Shown here in pieces: positions 47,953 through 56,615 of a DNA stretch of 64,000 nucleotides. Under the pieces are notes generated by a model. The model did not search any database. It saw only the letters and a list, made by a program, of their open reading frames with translations, and was not told the origin of the DNA. This stretch comes from Actinomycetota bacterium (GTDB taxonomy: Bacteria > Actinomycetota > Actinomycetes > Propionibacteriales > Propionibacteriaceae), in assembly GCA_020161795.1 (NCBI GenBank), contig JAIUOR010000030.1:1-64000 (forward strand), written 5' to 3'. The position numbers and the translations under genes were made by a program. Within the stretch, counting starts at the first letter, position 1. Each line of letters begins with the position of its first letter.

Positions 47953-49091
47953 ACGCCGCTCCCGGGGTTGGTCTTGCGGTAGTCGAGCCGGGCCGAATAG
48001 GCGGCGAGCAGTTCGTTGACGACCGGGAGGACGGTCGGCTCCCCGGTGTCGAACTGGGCGGCGGTGAGGGCGGCGATCGAGGTCAGGGTGGGATCGTCGG
48101 CGCAGCCCAGCGCTCCGGCCTTGGCGATGAGCGCGGACAGCAGATCCCGGGCGCGTCCGACCTCCTCCATGGCGGCGGCCAGATCGCGGTGGGCTGTGGC
48201 CAGCGCGGCCGCGTAGCCGTCCAGTTGGGCGAGGTAGGGCTGCAGCGCGGCCCTGGTGTTGGGGATCGGTCCGAGCGCGGCCAGCGCCGGCACCGGCGTG
48301 ACCGGAAGCGGCCAGCAGGTCGCCGCGGCCTGGGCGGCCACCTGGCGGACGGCCAGTTCGCGGGCGGCCAGCGCGGTGTGGGTCTCTCGGGCCCGGGTGA
48401 CGAGATCACGGGCTTCCCGGCGCTGCGCGGCGGTGACGATCAGATCCCGTTCGTAGCGAGCGGCGTCGATCTCCAGCGGACCGAGCAGGCCGCCGATGTC
48501 GCCGCCGCGCTCCCGCTTGCCGGCGAGATCGGCGGCGCGCTGCGCCAGGGAGTCGAGCTTGGCGAGCGCGCCGGGCTGCTGGGCGGGCGGCTCCAGACCG
48601 ATCTGGTCGCGGATCCGCTCGAACTGGGCGCGCAGATTGCGCAGCCGGATCAGCTGCTGCTCGGCGTTGGGATCGGTGTTGAGCCGGGTGCGCAGTTGGG
48701 CGACCAGGGCGTCGCACAGCCGTCCGGCCTCGGGCAGCGAGACCGCCATCGAGCGGAGCTGGTCGACCGAGGCGGCCTGGGTGTCCAGCCTGCCCCAGAT
48801 CAGCCCGGAGAGGCGTTCCAGCTCGACCTGGCCGACTCGGCCCGAATCCCAGGTGCGCAGGATCAGATCCTGCCGGGTCTTGACCGCCTGCCACAGCGCC
48901 AGCGCCAGGGTGACGTCACCGGTGAGTTCGGCCTGCCGGCCGGTGCTCTGGATCTGGCTGTCCAGGGAGTCGAGTTCCTGACGGCGCTGCGACAGCCAGG
49001 CGTCGAGCCTGCCGAGGTAGTCCAGCATCTCGGCAGGCCTGGCGGCGACGCCGAGCTGGCCGGGGGCGGCGGGGGAGACGGTGCCGGTCAT
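47949..49091 (-). CDS. Helical protein of unknown function in the PknG operon
   Basis: 380 residues, almost entirely helical with heptad-like Leu/Ala/Arg patterns (WLSQRRQELDSLDSQIQ, LRNLRAQFERIRDQIGL, VTRARETHTALAARELAVR), so a coiled-coil scaffold is likely. There is no signal peptide or membrane segment. I recognise no family. It overlaps pknG by 4 bp (ATGA) at its end and the 22-residue peptide gene by 4 bp at its start, so it is made together with the kinase and may be an adaptor between membrane sensor and kinase. Confidence 0.75.
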   Translation of the reverse strand: MTGTVSPAAPGQLGVAARPAEMLDYLGRLDAWLSQRRQELDSLDSQIQSTGRQAELTGDVTLALALWQAVKTRQDLILRTWDSGRVGQVELERLSGLIWGRLDTQAASVDQLRSMAVSLPEAGRLCDALVAQLRTRLNTDPNAEQQLIRLRNLRAQFERIRDQIGLEPPAQQPGALAKLDSLAQRAADLAGKRERGGDIGGLLGPLEIDAARYERDLIVTAAQRREARDLVTRARETHTALAARELAVRQVAAQAAATCWPLPVTPVPALAALGPIPNTRAALQPYLAQLDGYAAALATAHRDLAAAMEEVGRARDLLSALIAKAGALGCADDPTLTSIAALTAAQFDTGEPTVLPVVNELLAAYSARLDYRKTNPGSGV

Positions 49092-49156
49092 GCGGGGTCC
49101 CCACGGAGTTGTTCGGGGGAGCGCAGTGGAGGAGAAGAACTTCGGGGGGTGTTCAT
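49088..49156 (-). CDS. 22-residue linking peptide in the PknG operon
   Basis: A tiny frame from ATG 49156 to TGA 49088-49090, beginning MNTPRSSSPPLRSPEQL. Its ATG overlaps the stop of the GlnX-like gene (ATGA), and its stop overlaps the ATG of the next gene (ATGA). It exactly bridges the only gap in this part of the operon, which suggests it serves translational coupling. A function for the Ser/Pro/Arg-rich peptide itself is unknown. Confidence 0.5.
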   Translation of the reverse strand: MNTPRSSSPPLRSPEQLRGDPA

Positions 49157-50010
49157 CGGTACTCCTTCAGCCGTTGGTGCAGCCCCCAGGCGCCGGCCAC
49201 GGTGCTGATCGCGGCGCAGCCGACGGCCAGTGCGAGGAAGCCCGGATTGGCCGCCGTTCCCGCCTGATGTGCGGCCAGGAACGATCCGCTGCCCACCGCC
49301 AGGGTCACGGTGGCGACCGCGGCGATCGCCAGCCCGGGGTTGATGACGCGATGGCTGATCCGGGCGGCGTACCACGCGATGCCGACGATGAAGGCCACGG
49401 CCAGCCAGGCCCCCACCGGAACCAGCCACATCCACCAGGTCACCACGGCGCTGGAGACCGCGTTGTGCGCCTCCTGAAGGCGCTGTACGGCCGGGAGCAG
49501 TTCCTCGGACAGCAGCTCCTTGGCCGGAGCGGACTTGCCGGCCGCGAGGGACTCGGTGTAGCGGGAGACCAGCCGGCTGATCTCCGCCAGGTCGGCGGGG
49601 TCGTCCGTGCGCTGCGCCGCGACGTCGACCAGCAGGGTCGACACCTCGTCCAGTGCCGTCCGGGTGGCCTCCGGCAACGCCGCTGGAGCAGCCGGTGTCG
49701 CGGAAGCGCCGGCCTGGGCTTCCTGCAGCCCGGCCTCGATGGCGGTGGCGCGCTCGTACTGCTCGGCGTGGACGGTGGCGATCTGCTCGCGTTCGCTCAG
49801 CTCGACACCTGTGACCACCGCTCCGACGCCGAGGACGAGCGCGATGGCGACATGGGCCAGGCGAGCCAGCCGAAGCCGGCGTGGGGTGGCACCGCTGCCG
49901 CGGCCGGTGAGTGCCTGGGAGGCCCGGTCGGCGCGGCTGCGCGTCGCCGCCGCCTGGGGCGGCTGCGCGGCCGCCGGCGGAGCGGGGCGGGTGGGCGAGG
50001 GCGTGCTCAC
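49153..50010 (-). CDS. GlnX-like membrane sensor protein
   Basis: 285 residues from GTG 50010. A Pro/Ala-rich cytoplasmic N-terminus, a membrane helix at about 51-69, an extracytoplasmic helical domain at about 70-190 and three more helices at about 192-214, 224-246 and 256-276. In mycobacteria GlnX, a membrane protein with a four-helix sensor domain, works with GlnH and PknG. The layout and the pknG neighbourhood suggest the same role, but sequence identity to GlnX cannot be measured here and no glnH is adjacent. It overlaps the AAA+ gene by 4 bp. Confidence 0.65.
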   Translation of the reverse strand: MSTPSPTRPAPPAAAQPPQAAATRSRADRASQALTGRGSGATPRRLRLARLAHVAIALVLGVGAVVTGVELSEREQIATVHAEQYERATAIEAGLQEAQAGASATPAAPAALPEATRTALDEVSTLLVDVAAQRTDDPADLAEISRLVSRYTESLAAGKSAPAKELLSEELLPAVQRLQEAHNAVSSAVVTWWMWLVPVGAWLAVAFIVGIAWYAARISHRVINPGLAIAAVATVTLAVGSGSFLAAHQAGTAANPGFLALAVGCAAISTVAGAWGLHQRLKEYR

Positions 50011-51548
50011 TCCTGCTGCTCCTGCGGTTCGTCGTCGCCGACCGGCTCCCAGTCGATCGCCGGGGCCGGATCGGGGATCAGATCCTCGGCGGCGAGGGTG
50101 CGGAGCTGTTCCAGGGTGGGCTCCTCGACCTCGCGCAGCCGCCAGGCGTGGCGGCCGATGGCGGCCTCGAACAGGTTGCGCGCCCAGCGTCCGTTGCCGA
50201 AGGTATGGTCGCGGAGCTGGCGGGAGAGCTGGCGACGGAACTCGTCCGCGCAGGCCTCGTCCAGGTCGTAGTCGGCCCGGGTGGCGAGCTGCGTGAAGAT
50301 CTTCTCCAGTTCGTCGTCGGTGTAGTCGGAGAACTCGATGGTGGTGCGGAACCGGCTGGCCAGGCCCGGATTGTTGGCGACGAACTCGATCATCGGGCTG
50401 GTGTAGCCGGCCACGATCACGACCAGATCGTCGCGTTTGTCCTCCATCTCCTTCACCAGGGTGTTGATCGCCTCCTCGCCGTACTGGTCGCCGTTGAGGG
50501 AGTATGCCTCGTCGATGAACAGCACGCCGCCGGTCGCGCTGGCGACGACCTCAGCGGTCTTGATCGCGGTCTGGCCGAGGTAGCCGGCAACCAGTTCGGA
50601 ACGGTCGACCTCGATCAGCTGACCCTTGCTCAGCAGGCCGATGGCGGCGTAGATGCCGGCCACCATCCGCGCCACTGTGGTCTTGCCGGTGCCGGGGTTG
50701 CCGGTGAACACCAGGTGGCGGGTGATCGTCGGCGACTTCAGGCCGGCCTTGGCGCGCAGCGCGTCCACCCGCAGGATCGCGGTCTGCCGGTGGATCTCGG
50801 TCTTGACCGAGGCCAGGCCGATCAGCTCGTCGAGCTCGGCGAGCCATTCCTCGACGCTCTTCTTCGGCTGTTCGGGGGTCGCTTCGGCCGGGTCCGGTTC
50901 AGGTGGCTGCGCGGCCGTCACGGGAGCCGGCGCGGGGGTGGACGGGGCGGGTGCGGAGCCGAGGTTCGGCGTCGGCAGGGCGGAGCCGGGCAGGCCCGGG
51001 ATGGCGCCCGGGGTGAGCGGATCGCCGCGGTTCAGGTCGAGCATCCGCTGCTGGGATTCGCCCAGCCGGGCCAGCACGTCGGCCAGGATCGCGGGCGCCT
51101 GGCGGGCGAAATCCTGGTGGGCCGAGTCGGTGGGCAACCCCGGGGCGGGCGGGGCCGGCATCGCTGCGCCGAGCTGGGCGGCCCCCGCCAGCTGGGCCGC
51201 GCCCATCGCCGTGGGGCCAGGCTCGCCCAGCAGGGCGGCGGCGGTGCACACGTCCACCAGCGCCTGACGGTAGGCCACCGCTGCAGCCCCGCTGAGCGCC
51301 GCGGCCTGGGTGGCGGTCGGGGTGGGCAGGCCGCGGTAGCGGCGTCCCCTGGACGCGGCGTCGTAGAACGGCGTGGCCGAGGGCGTGAGGCCGAAGGCCT
51401 CGCACCAGGCGAGGTAGGAACCCCGGTTCGACTCCGCGACGGCGGCGGACAACGCGCGGGCATCGTCGGCCGCCGCTTCCGGGTCGATGCCGGCGTGGCG
51501 GGCGGCGACATCCAGGGCTGCCAGGGTGGCGCGCAGATCCGTGGTCAT
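50007..51548 (-). CDS. AAA+ ATPase (CbbX/SpoVK/EccA type)
   Basis: 513 residues from ATG 51548. An N-terminal helical region and a Pro-rich linker are followed by a single AAA+ domain: VEEWLAELDELIGLASVKTEI, Walker A GNPGTGKTT near 283, Walker B VLFIDEAYSL, sensor region VVIVAGY and the NPGLASRF arginine finger. Relatives include the rubisco activase CbbX and type VII secretion EccA, which remodel partner proteins. It overlaps the genes on both sides by 4 bp. Its partner is probably another operon protein. Confidence 0.9.
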   Translation of the reverse strand: MTTDLRATLAALDVAARHAGIDPEAAADDARALSAAVAESNRGSYLAWCEAFGLTPSATPFYDAASRGRRYRGLPTPTATQAAALSGAAAVAYRQALVDVCTAAALLGEPGPTAMGAAQLAGAAQLGAAMPAPPAPGLPTDSAHQDFARQAPAILADVLARLGESQQRMLDLNRGDPLTPGAIPGLPGSALPTPNLGSAPAPSTPAPAPVTAAQPPEPDPAEATPEQPKKSVEEWLAELDELIGLASVKTEIHRQTAILRVDALRAKAGLKSPTITRHLVFTGNPGTGKTTVARMVAGIYAAIGLLSKGQLIEVDRSELVAGYLGQTAIKTAEVVASATGGVLFIDEAYSLNGDQYGEEAINTLVKEMEDKRDDLVVIVAGYTSPMIEFVANNPGLASRFRTTIEFSDYTDDELEKIFTQLATRADYDLDEACADEFRRQLSRQLRDHTFGNGRWARNLFEAAIGRHAWRLREVEEPTLEQLRTLAAEDLIPDPAPAIDWEPVGDDEPQEQQE

Positions 51549-52090
51549 GGAGCTCCGAGGTCGAGGGGATTGCTGGAGGCCGGCGGGGCGGCCACTGGCG
51601 GGGGGACGACCGGGCCGTGGCCGAACCTTTCCTGCAGGAACCGGCCGTGGGAGACCAGTGCCTCGGCGTCGGTCCGGTTCGCCGCGTCGTAGATCTTCTC
51701 CATCGTGATCCCCAGCAGGTCGAGCTGGTCGATGAGGAGCATCAGTGAGGTCTTCCCGGCCTCCACCGGACGGGAATCGGCCCAGTCCCGGGGGAGCCGG
51801 AGGTAGGCGCCGATCGCCTCCGGCAGGTAGTCGGTCGCCGTGGCCACCACCGAGTACGAGTCGTAGCTGCCCAGCCCCAGCAGGCCGAGGCGGGGCAGGG
51901 TCTTGCGCACCGTGCCGGTCACCCCGAGCGCGCGGGAGCGCACCACCCCGGGGATCGCCGGATCGGCGACCAGCTCCTCGACCCTGGCCAGCGCGAGCGC
52001 GATGTCCGCCTCGGTCGGCGCCGTTGCGATCTCCACGACAGCAGGCTCCGGCTCGGGTTCGCCGCCCCGCAACCAGTCCCAGAAGCCCAT
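51545..52090 (-). CDS. Hypothetical protein between TelA and the AAA+ ATPase
   Basis: 181 residues starting MGFWDWLRGGEPEPEP. A short amphipathic N-terminus is followed by a helical domain (EADIALALARVEELVADPAIPGVVRSR, SYSVVATATDYLPEAIGAYLRLP) and a Pro-rich tail. The residues around YLPEAIGAYLRLP recall short proteins encoded next to TelA genes, but I cannot name a family. It overlaps the AAA+ start by 4 bp and begins 9 bp after the telA stop. Confidence 0.7.
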   Translation of the reverse strand: MGFWDWLRGGEPEPEPAVVEIATAPTEADIALALARVEELVADPAIPGVVRSRALGVTGTVRKTLPRLGLLGLGSYDSYSVVATATDYLPEAIGAYLRLPRDWADSRPVEAGKTSLMLLIDQLDLLGITMEKIYDAANRTDAEALVSHGRFLQERFGHGPVVPPPVAAPPASSNPLDLGAP

Positions 52091-52099
52091 CTGCGATGC

Positions 52100-53335
52100 T
52101 TACCGATCGATCGTGATGCTGGGCAGCTGGGAGGCGCGGGAATCCTGCGCGGCGACCCGGTCGAGGTAGGCGCGGCTCTTGACCACCTCGACCTCCAGGG
52201 TGCCGATGGTGGCTGCCATGCTGTCCAGCGCCTTGAGCTTGAACTCGTCGATCGAATCCATCGTGGCGTAGATGTTGGCGAAGGCCGCCTGCAACTGCTG
52301 CAGGCCGATGGTCGAGGAGGCGGCCTGCTCCTGGATCTTGGCCGAGTTCTCCTTCAGCATCTCCGAGGTGCGCTGGATCATGTCCGAAGTCGTCGAGTTC
52401 AGCGCGGTGATCTGGTCGAGCACCAGCTTCTGGTTGCCCAGCGCCTGGGCGACGATCACGGCCGTCCGCAGCGCGGAGATGGTGGTCGTCGAGGCGCGGT
52501 CGACACCCTTGATGAGCTCGATGTTGTTCTTGATGATGATGTCGATCGCCAGGTAGCTCTGGATCGACACGGCCAGCTGGGTGAGCAGGTCCTGGTGCTT
52601 CTGGCGGACGTAGAACAGCACGTCCTGGCTGAGCGCCTTGGCCTTCTCCGGGTCGGCGATCTCCAGCTCGGCGATCTGGGCGGAGAGCTTGGCATCCAGC
52701 CGTTCGGCGATGTAGACGTACTGGTTGAGCCGGCCCATCACCGTCCAGAGATTCTGCTTCTCCATGTTGAGGGCGACGTTGTCCTTGGTCAGCTCGTCCT
52801 GGCCGTTGCGCAGCGCGTGCAGGATGCCGTTGAGGTGATCCTGCGAGCTCTGGTACTTGCGGAAGTAGTCGTTGATCTGGTCGCCGAAGGGCATCTTCTT
52901 GAACCACTTCTTCGAGCCGCGGGCCGCGCTGGGGTCGAGATCCTCGACGGTGCGCCGCAGCTGCAGCAGGGTCTGGCCCACCTTCGAGCCTTCGGCCAGC
53001 CCACCGGTCTGGACGGCGCGAACCGGGGTCTGCAGCAGCCGGTTGGAGGTCTCGGCCGCCTTGCGGATGTCGGCGTCGCCCATCGAGCGGACGGCGTCGG
53101 CCTGGGCCGAGAAGGAGGGCGAGTTCGCTTCGGCGCCGCTCAGCGCACCCAGGAACTCCTCCACCTTGGCGTCCAGCACCGGAACCTGCTCGGCGCCCAC
53201 CTGGGGTGCCATCGCAGGCGCCTGGGTCTCCACCACCAGGGGCGGCGGCGCGGGGGCGGTCAGCGTGAGCATGTCGGGCGGAGCGAGGGGTGCGGCTTGC
53301 GCCGCACCGGCTGCCGGTTGCGCGGGAGTGGTCAT
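52100..53335 (-). CDS. telA: TelA/KlaA toxic-anion resistance family protein
   Basis: 411 residues. After a Pro/Ala-rich N-terminus, the TelA domain is a long helical region: FGDQINDYFRKYQSSQDHLNGIL, QDVLFYVRQKHQDLLTQLAVSIQSYLAIDIII, then AVIVAQALGNQKLVLDQITALNSTTSDMI. TelA proteins were linked to tellurite resistance and are core members of Ter-type stress systems; some associate with membranes. It is the first gene of the long minus-strand operon, so it sets the start of this signalling module. Confidence 0.92.
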   Translation of the reverse strand: MTTPAQPAAGAAQAAPLAPPDMLTLTAPAPPPLVVETQAPAMAPQVGAEQVPVLDAKVEEFLGALSGAEANSPSFSAQADAVRSMGDADIRKAAETSNRLLQTPVRAVQTGGLAEGSKVGQTLLQLRRTVEDLDPSAARGSKKWFKKMPFGDQINDYFRKYQSSQDHLNGILHALRNGQDELTKDNVALNMEKQNLWTVMGRLNQYVYIAERLDAKLSAQIAELEIADPEKAKALSQDVLFYVRQKHQDLLTQLAVSIQSYLAIDIIIKNNIELIKGVDRASTTTISALRTAVIVAQALGNQKLVLDQITALNSTTSDMIQRTSEMLKENSAKIQEQAASSTIGLQQLQAAFANIYATMDSIDEFKLKALDSMAATIGTLEVEVVKSRAYLDRVAAQDSRASQLPSITIDR

Positions 53336-53549
53336 CGCGGGCCTCTCAGCGGGTCGAGTGATTGTGAATCACCAATCTAGCCGTCCGGGCGGACACGTGG
53401 TGGCTGCGGCGGGCCGCGTCGGCCAGGGCGAGGGAAGCGCCCGGGACAACCCCGAGGGTCGGCGTCCATCCGCACCACCGGCCGGGACGTCGTGGACCCA
53501 CTCCGCGTCGGCGGGCGCGGTTGTCGGTGCCAGGTGCTTCGATGGTGGG
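53336..53549. promoter_or_regulatory. Divergent promoter region, telA / adnA
   Basis: 214 bp between divergent start codons. Near the telA side, at about 53361-53378, lies GATTGTGAATCACCAATC, an imperfect palindrome with GATTG/CAATC ends that could be an operator. No clear -35/-10 pair was found for either gene. Confidence 0.35.
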
Positions 53550-56500
53550 GTGACTGACTGGGAGGGGCCGCTGCTGCTGCTCGGCGGCGCCGGGACGGGG
53601 AAGACCACCGCCGTGGCGCGGGCGGCGGTCGCCGAGTTGCGGGCCGGGCGGCGGCCACTGGTGCTGGCTCCCGGCCGCGCCGCGGCCAGCACCCTGCGCA
53701 ACCGGATCGCCGCGGAAGCCGGTGGTGTCACCCAGCTCACGGTGACCACCGTCCATGCGCTGGCCCGATCCCTGCTCGACCAGTACGGCGCGCACAGCGA
53801 CTGGCGCCTGCTCACCGCGCCCGAGCAGGAGTTCCGGGTGCGCGAGCTGCTGGCGGGCGAGACCGGCGACCGATGGCCCGAGGTGCTTCGTCCGGCGCTG
53901 CCGACAGCCGGCTTCGCCCGCCAGGTGCGGGCGGTGCTGGCCAGGGCGCGGCAGCTGGGGCTCGATCCGGAGGATGTCGCCGAGCTCGGGGCGCAGGCCG
54001 GCCTGCCGGCCTGGCAGGCGGTGGGCGAGTTCTTCGCCGAGTACCTCGACGTGCTGGATGCCGAACAGGTGCTCGACTACGCCGAACTCGTTCATCGCGC
54101 CCGGCTGCTGCTCGGCTCGCCGGAGGTGCTGTCGGCGCTGCGGGAGCGCTTCGACGCGGTCGTGGTGGACGACGTCACCGACCTCGATCCCGCCCAGCTG
54201 GGGTTGCTGCGGGAAATCGTGCCGGACGGCGGCCGCATCCTGGCCACCGCCGATCCGCTGGCCGCGGTGAACACCTTCCGGGGCGCGCACCCCCGGGTGG
54301 CAGCCGAGTTCCCCGACATCTTCGTCCAGGCGGACGGGAGCCCGGCGCGGGTTGAGGTGCTGGCGCAGGGCCACCGGTTCGGCGGCGAGCTCGCAGCCGC
54401 GATCGTCCGGCTGGAGCGGCGGCTGCCGGTGGCAGCGCCCAGGCTGGCCGGTGAGCTGCATCCGGCCGACCGGGCGGGAGCGGTGCGGGTGCTGCACTGC
54501 GCGAGCGAGGCGGCCCAGGCCCGCGCGATCGCCGCGGAACTGCGGCGATCGCGGATCGAACGCGCCGTCGACTACCGCGAGATGGCGGTGGTGACCCGCT
54601 CCGGGCGCGGCCTGGCCGAGATCGCCCGCGCCTGCGCCCAGGCCGGAGTGCCGGTGAGCCTGGCGGGGGACGAGATCGCGCTGGCCCAGGCGCAGGCCGT
54701 CCGTCCGCTGCTGCTCGCGCTGGAGGTCGCGGCTCGCGGCGAACTGCACGCCGGCGAGGCGATCCGTCTGCTCGGTTCGCCGTTGGGCGGCCTCGACCCG
54801 TCCGCGCTGCGCCAGGCGGTGCGGCAGTGGCGCCGAGCCCACCCCGAGGTGCGCGATGCCCTAGGCCAGGTGCCGGCGACGGAGGAGGCGCTGGCGGCCG
54901 CGGTGAACCAGCCCGGGTGGCTGGAGGAGGCGGAACCCACCGCGGCCCGGCGCCGGCTGGCCAGGCTGGCGGCGCTGCTGGCGGCCGCGCGCGACGCCGT
55001 CCAGGCGGGCGAGCGCCCAGACGCCGTCGCCTGGGGGCTGTGGCAGGGCACCCGGTGGCCGGCCCGGCTGCGGGCTGAGGCGCTGGCGGGGGGCGCCTCC
55101 GGACGGCAGGCTGACCGGGACCTGGACGCGGTCTCGGCCTTCTTCGAGGTGGCGGGGGAGTCGACGGCATCCGGTGTCGCGGGTGTCCACGCGCTACTGG
55201 AGCAGGTCGCCGCCCAGCAGATCCCGGCCGACCGGGAGCGCGAGTCGCGGATCGGCTCCGGCGGGGTCGCGCTGCTCACCGCGCACCGGGCCAAGGGCCG
55301 GGAATGGGAACTGGTGATCGTCGCCGGGGTGCAGGAGGGCAGCTGGCCGGCGGTGCGCCGGCCGAGCGCCGTGCTGGAGCCCGAGCGGTTGCTGAGCCAG
55401 GCGATCGGCCCCCGCCCGGGAGCCAGGGAGCGGCTGACCGAGGAGCGCCGGCTGTTCCGGCTGGCCTGCACCCGGGCGCGCGGCGAGTTGATCGTGACCG
55501 CCGCGGCAGGGACGGAAGGTGAGGCCGACCAGCCCTCCCGTTTCCTGGCCGAACTGGGAGTCGAACCCGAACCGGCGGTGGCGGATCCGCCCGTGACGAC
55601 CGGTGGGTTGGTGGGAATGCTGCGCCGGGCCCTGGCATCTCCCGACAGCGCGCCACCGCGCCGGATGGCCGCCGCGGCCGAGCTGGCGGCGCTGGCCGCG
55701 GAACGGCTCGACGACGACCGGCCGCTGGTGCCGGCCGCCGACCCGGCGACCTGGTGGGGGGTGCGTGAGCTCTCCAGCGGCAGCCGTCCCACCGCTGGGC
55801 CGATCCGGCTCAGCCCGAGCCAGGTCAGCGCCCTGCTCACCTGCCCCCGGCACTACTTCCTGAGCCGGCAGGCGCACGCCGATCCACCACCGGCGGTGGG
55901 GGCCTCGCTGGGCTCGGTGATCCACCTGCTGGTGCAGCACGCCAGCACCGGTGCCCTGGACGATGCCGCGGTCGGCGACTACCTGGACACCGCCTGGCAG
56001 CATCTTCGCTTCGACACCGGCTGGCTGTCTGCCGTGGAGCGGGTGGAGGCCGAACTCTCCATCGGGCGCTTCCTGGCCTGGCGTTCCGGGCGGGAGACCG
56101 AACCGCTGGCGGTGGAGGCGCCCTTCGACGTCGAGCTGGAGGTGGACGGACGGCAGGTGAGTCTGGTGGGCGCGGTCGATCGGCTGGAGCGGCTGCCCGA
56201 CGGCCGCCTGCAGGTGATCGACTTCAAGACCGGACGAACCGTGCCCACCCGCAACGAGGTGGCCGGGATGGATCAACTCGGCATCTACCAGCTGGCGGTC
56301 ACCGAAGGCGGCTTCGCGGAGATCGCCGGCCCCGGGGCCGACTCGGCCGGTGCGAGCGTGGTGTACCTGCGGCACCCGAGCCGGCAGGAGTCGTTGCCCC
56401 GGGAGTTCGCCCAGGATCCGCTGGCGCAGCGTCCGCACCTCAGTGACGACCCGGAGGAGGCCGGCTATCCCACCTGGGCGCACCACCGGATCGCCCAGGC

Positions 56501-56615
56501 GGCGGCGGTCGTCGCCGAGGGGAGCTTCGGTGCCACGCCGGGCCTGCACTGCCGCCGCTGCCCGTTCGCCGACAGTTGCCCGGCCTCCGGGCGGGGAGAG
56601 CAGGTACTGCGATGA
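53550..56615 (+). CDS. adnA: AdnA-type helicase-nuclease subunit
   Basis: 1021 residues from GTG 53550. The UvrD-like motor has Walker A GGAGTGKTT, but motif II reads VVVDDVTDLDP instead of DExQD, suggesting a weak motor. In mycobacterial AdnAB the AdnB motor does the pumping. The C-terminus is a RecB-family nuclease (VIDFKTG) framed by the cysteines of a 4Fe-4S cluster (LLTCPRHYF and HCRRCPFADSC). AdnAB resects double-strand breaks. The stop overlaps the adnB start (ATGA), and nudC follows, as in mycobacteria. Confidence 0.92.
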   Translation: MTDWEGPLLLLGGAGTGKTTAVARAAVAELRAGRRPLVLAPGRAAASTLRNRIAAEAGGVTQLTVTTVHALARSLLDQYGAHSDWRLLTAPEQEFRVRELLAGETGDRWPEVLRPALPTAGFARQVRAVLARARQLGLDPEDVAELGAQAGLPAWQAVGEFFAEYLDVLDAEQVLDYAELVHRARLLLGSPEVLSALRERFDAVVVDDVTDLDPAQLGLLREIVPDGGRILATADPLAAVNTFRGAHPRVAAEFPDIFVQADGSPARVEVLAQGHRFGGELAAAIVRLERRLPVAAPRLAGELHPADRAGAVRVLHCASEAAQARAIAAELRRSRIERAVDYREMAVVTRSGRGLAEIARACAQAGVPVSLAGDEIALAQAQAVRPLLLALEVAARGELHAGEAIRLLGSPLGGLDPSALRQAVRQWRRAHPEVRDALGQVPATEEALAAAVNQPGWLEEAEPTAARRRLARLAALLAAARDAVQAGERPDAVAWGLWQGTRWPARLRAEALAGGASGRQADRDLDAVSAFFEVAGESTASGVAGVHALLEQVAAQQIPADRERESRIGSGGVALLTAHRAKGREWELVIVAGVQEGSWPAVRRPSAVLEPERLLSQAIGPRPGARERLTEERRLFRLACTRARGELIVTAAAGTEGEADQPSRFLAELGVEPEPAVADPPVTTGGLVGMLRRALASPDSAPPRRMAAAAELAALAAERLDDDRPLVPAADPATWWGVRELSSGSRPTAGPIRLSPSQVSALLTCPRHYFLSRQAHADPPPAVGASLGSVIHLLVQHASTGALDDAAVGDYLDTAWQHLRFDTGWLSAVERVEAELSIGRFLAWRSGRETEPLAVEAPFDVELEVDGRQVSLVGAVDRLERLPDGRLQVIDFKTGRTVPTRNEVAGMDQLGIYQLAVTEGGFAEIAGPGADSAGASVVYLRHPSRQESLPREFAQDPLAQRPHLSDDPEEAGYPTWAHHRIAQAAAVVAEGSFGATPGLHCRRCPFADSCPASGRGEQVLR

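Noticed and set aside
45262-47982. 906-codon plus-strand frame over pknG and the phosphatase
   Set aside because: Antisense shadow of high-GC coding DNA, with no motif and no ribosome binding site.
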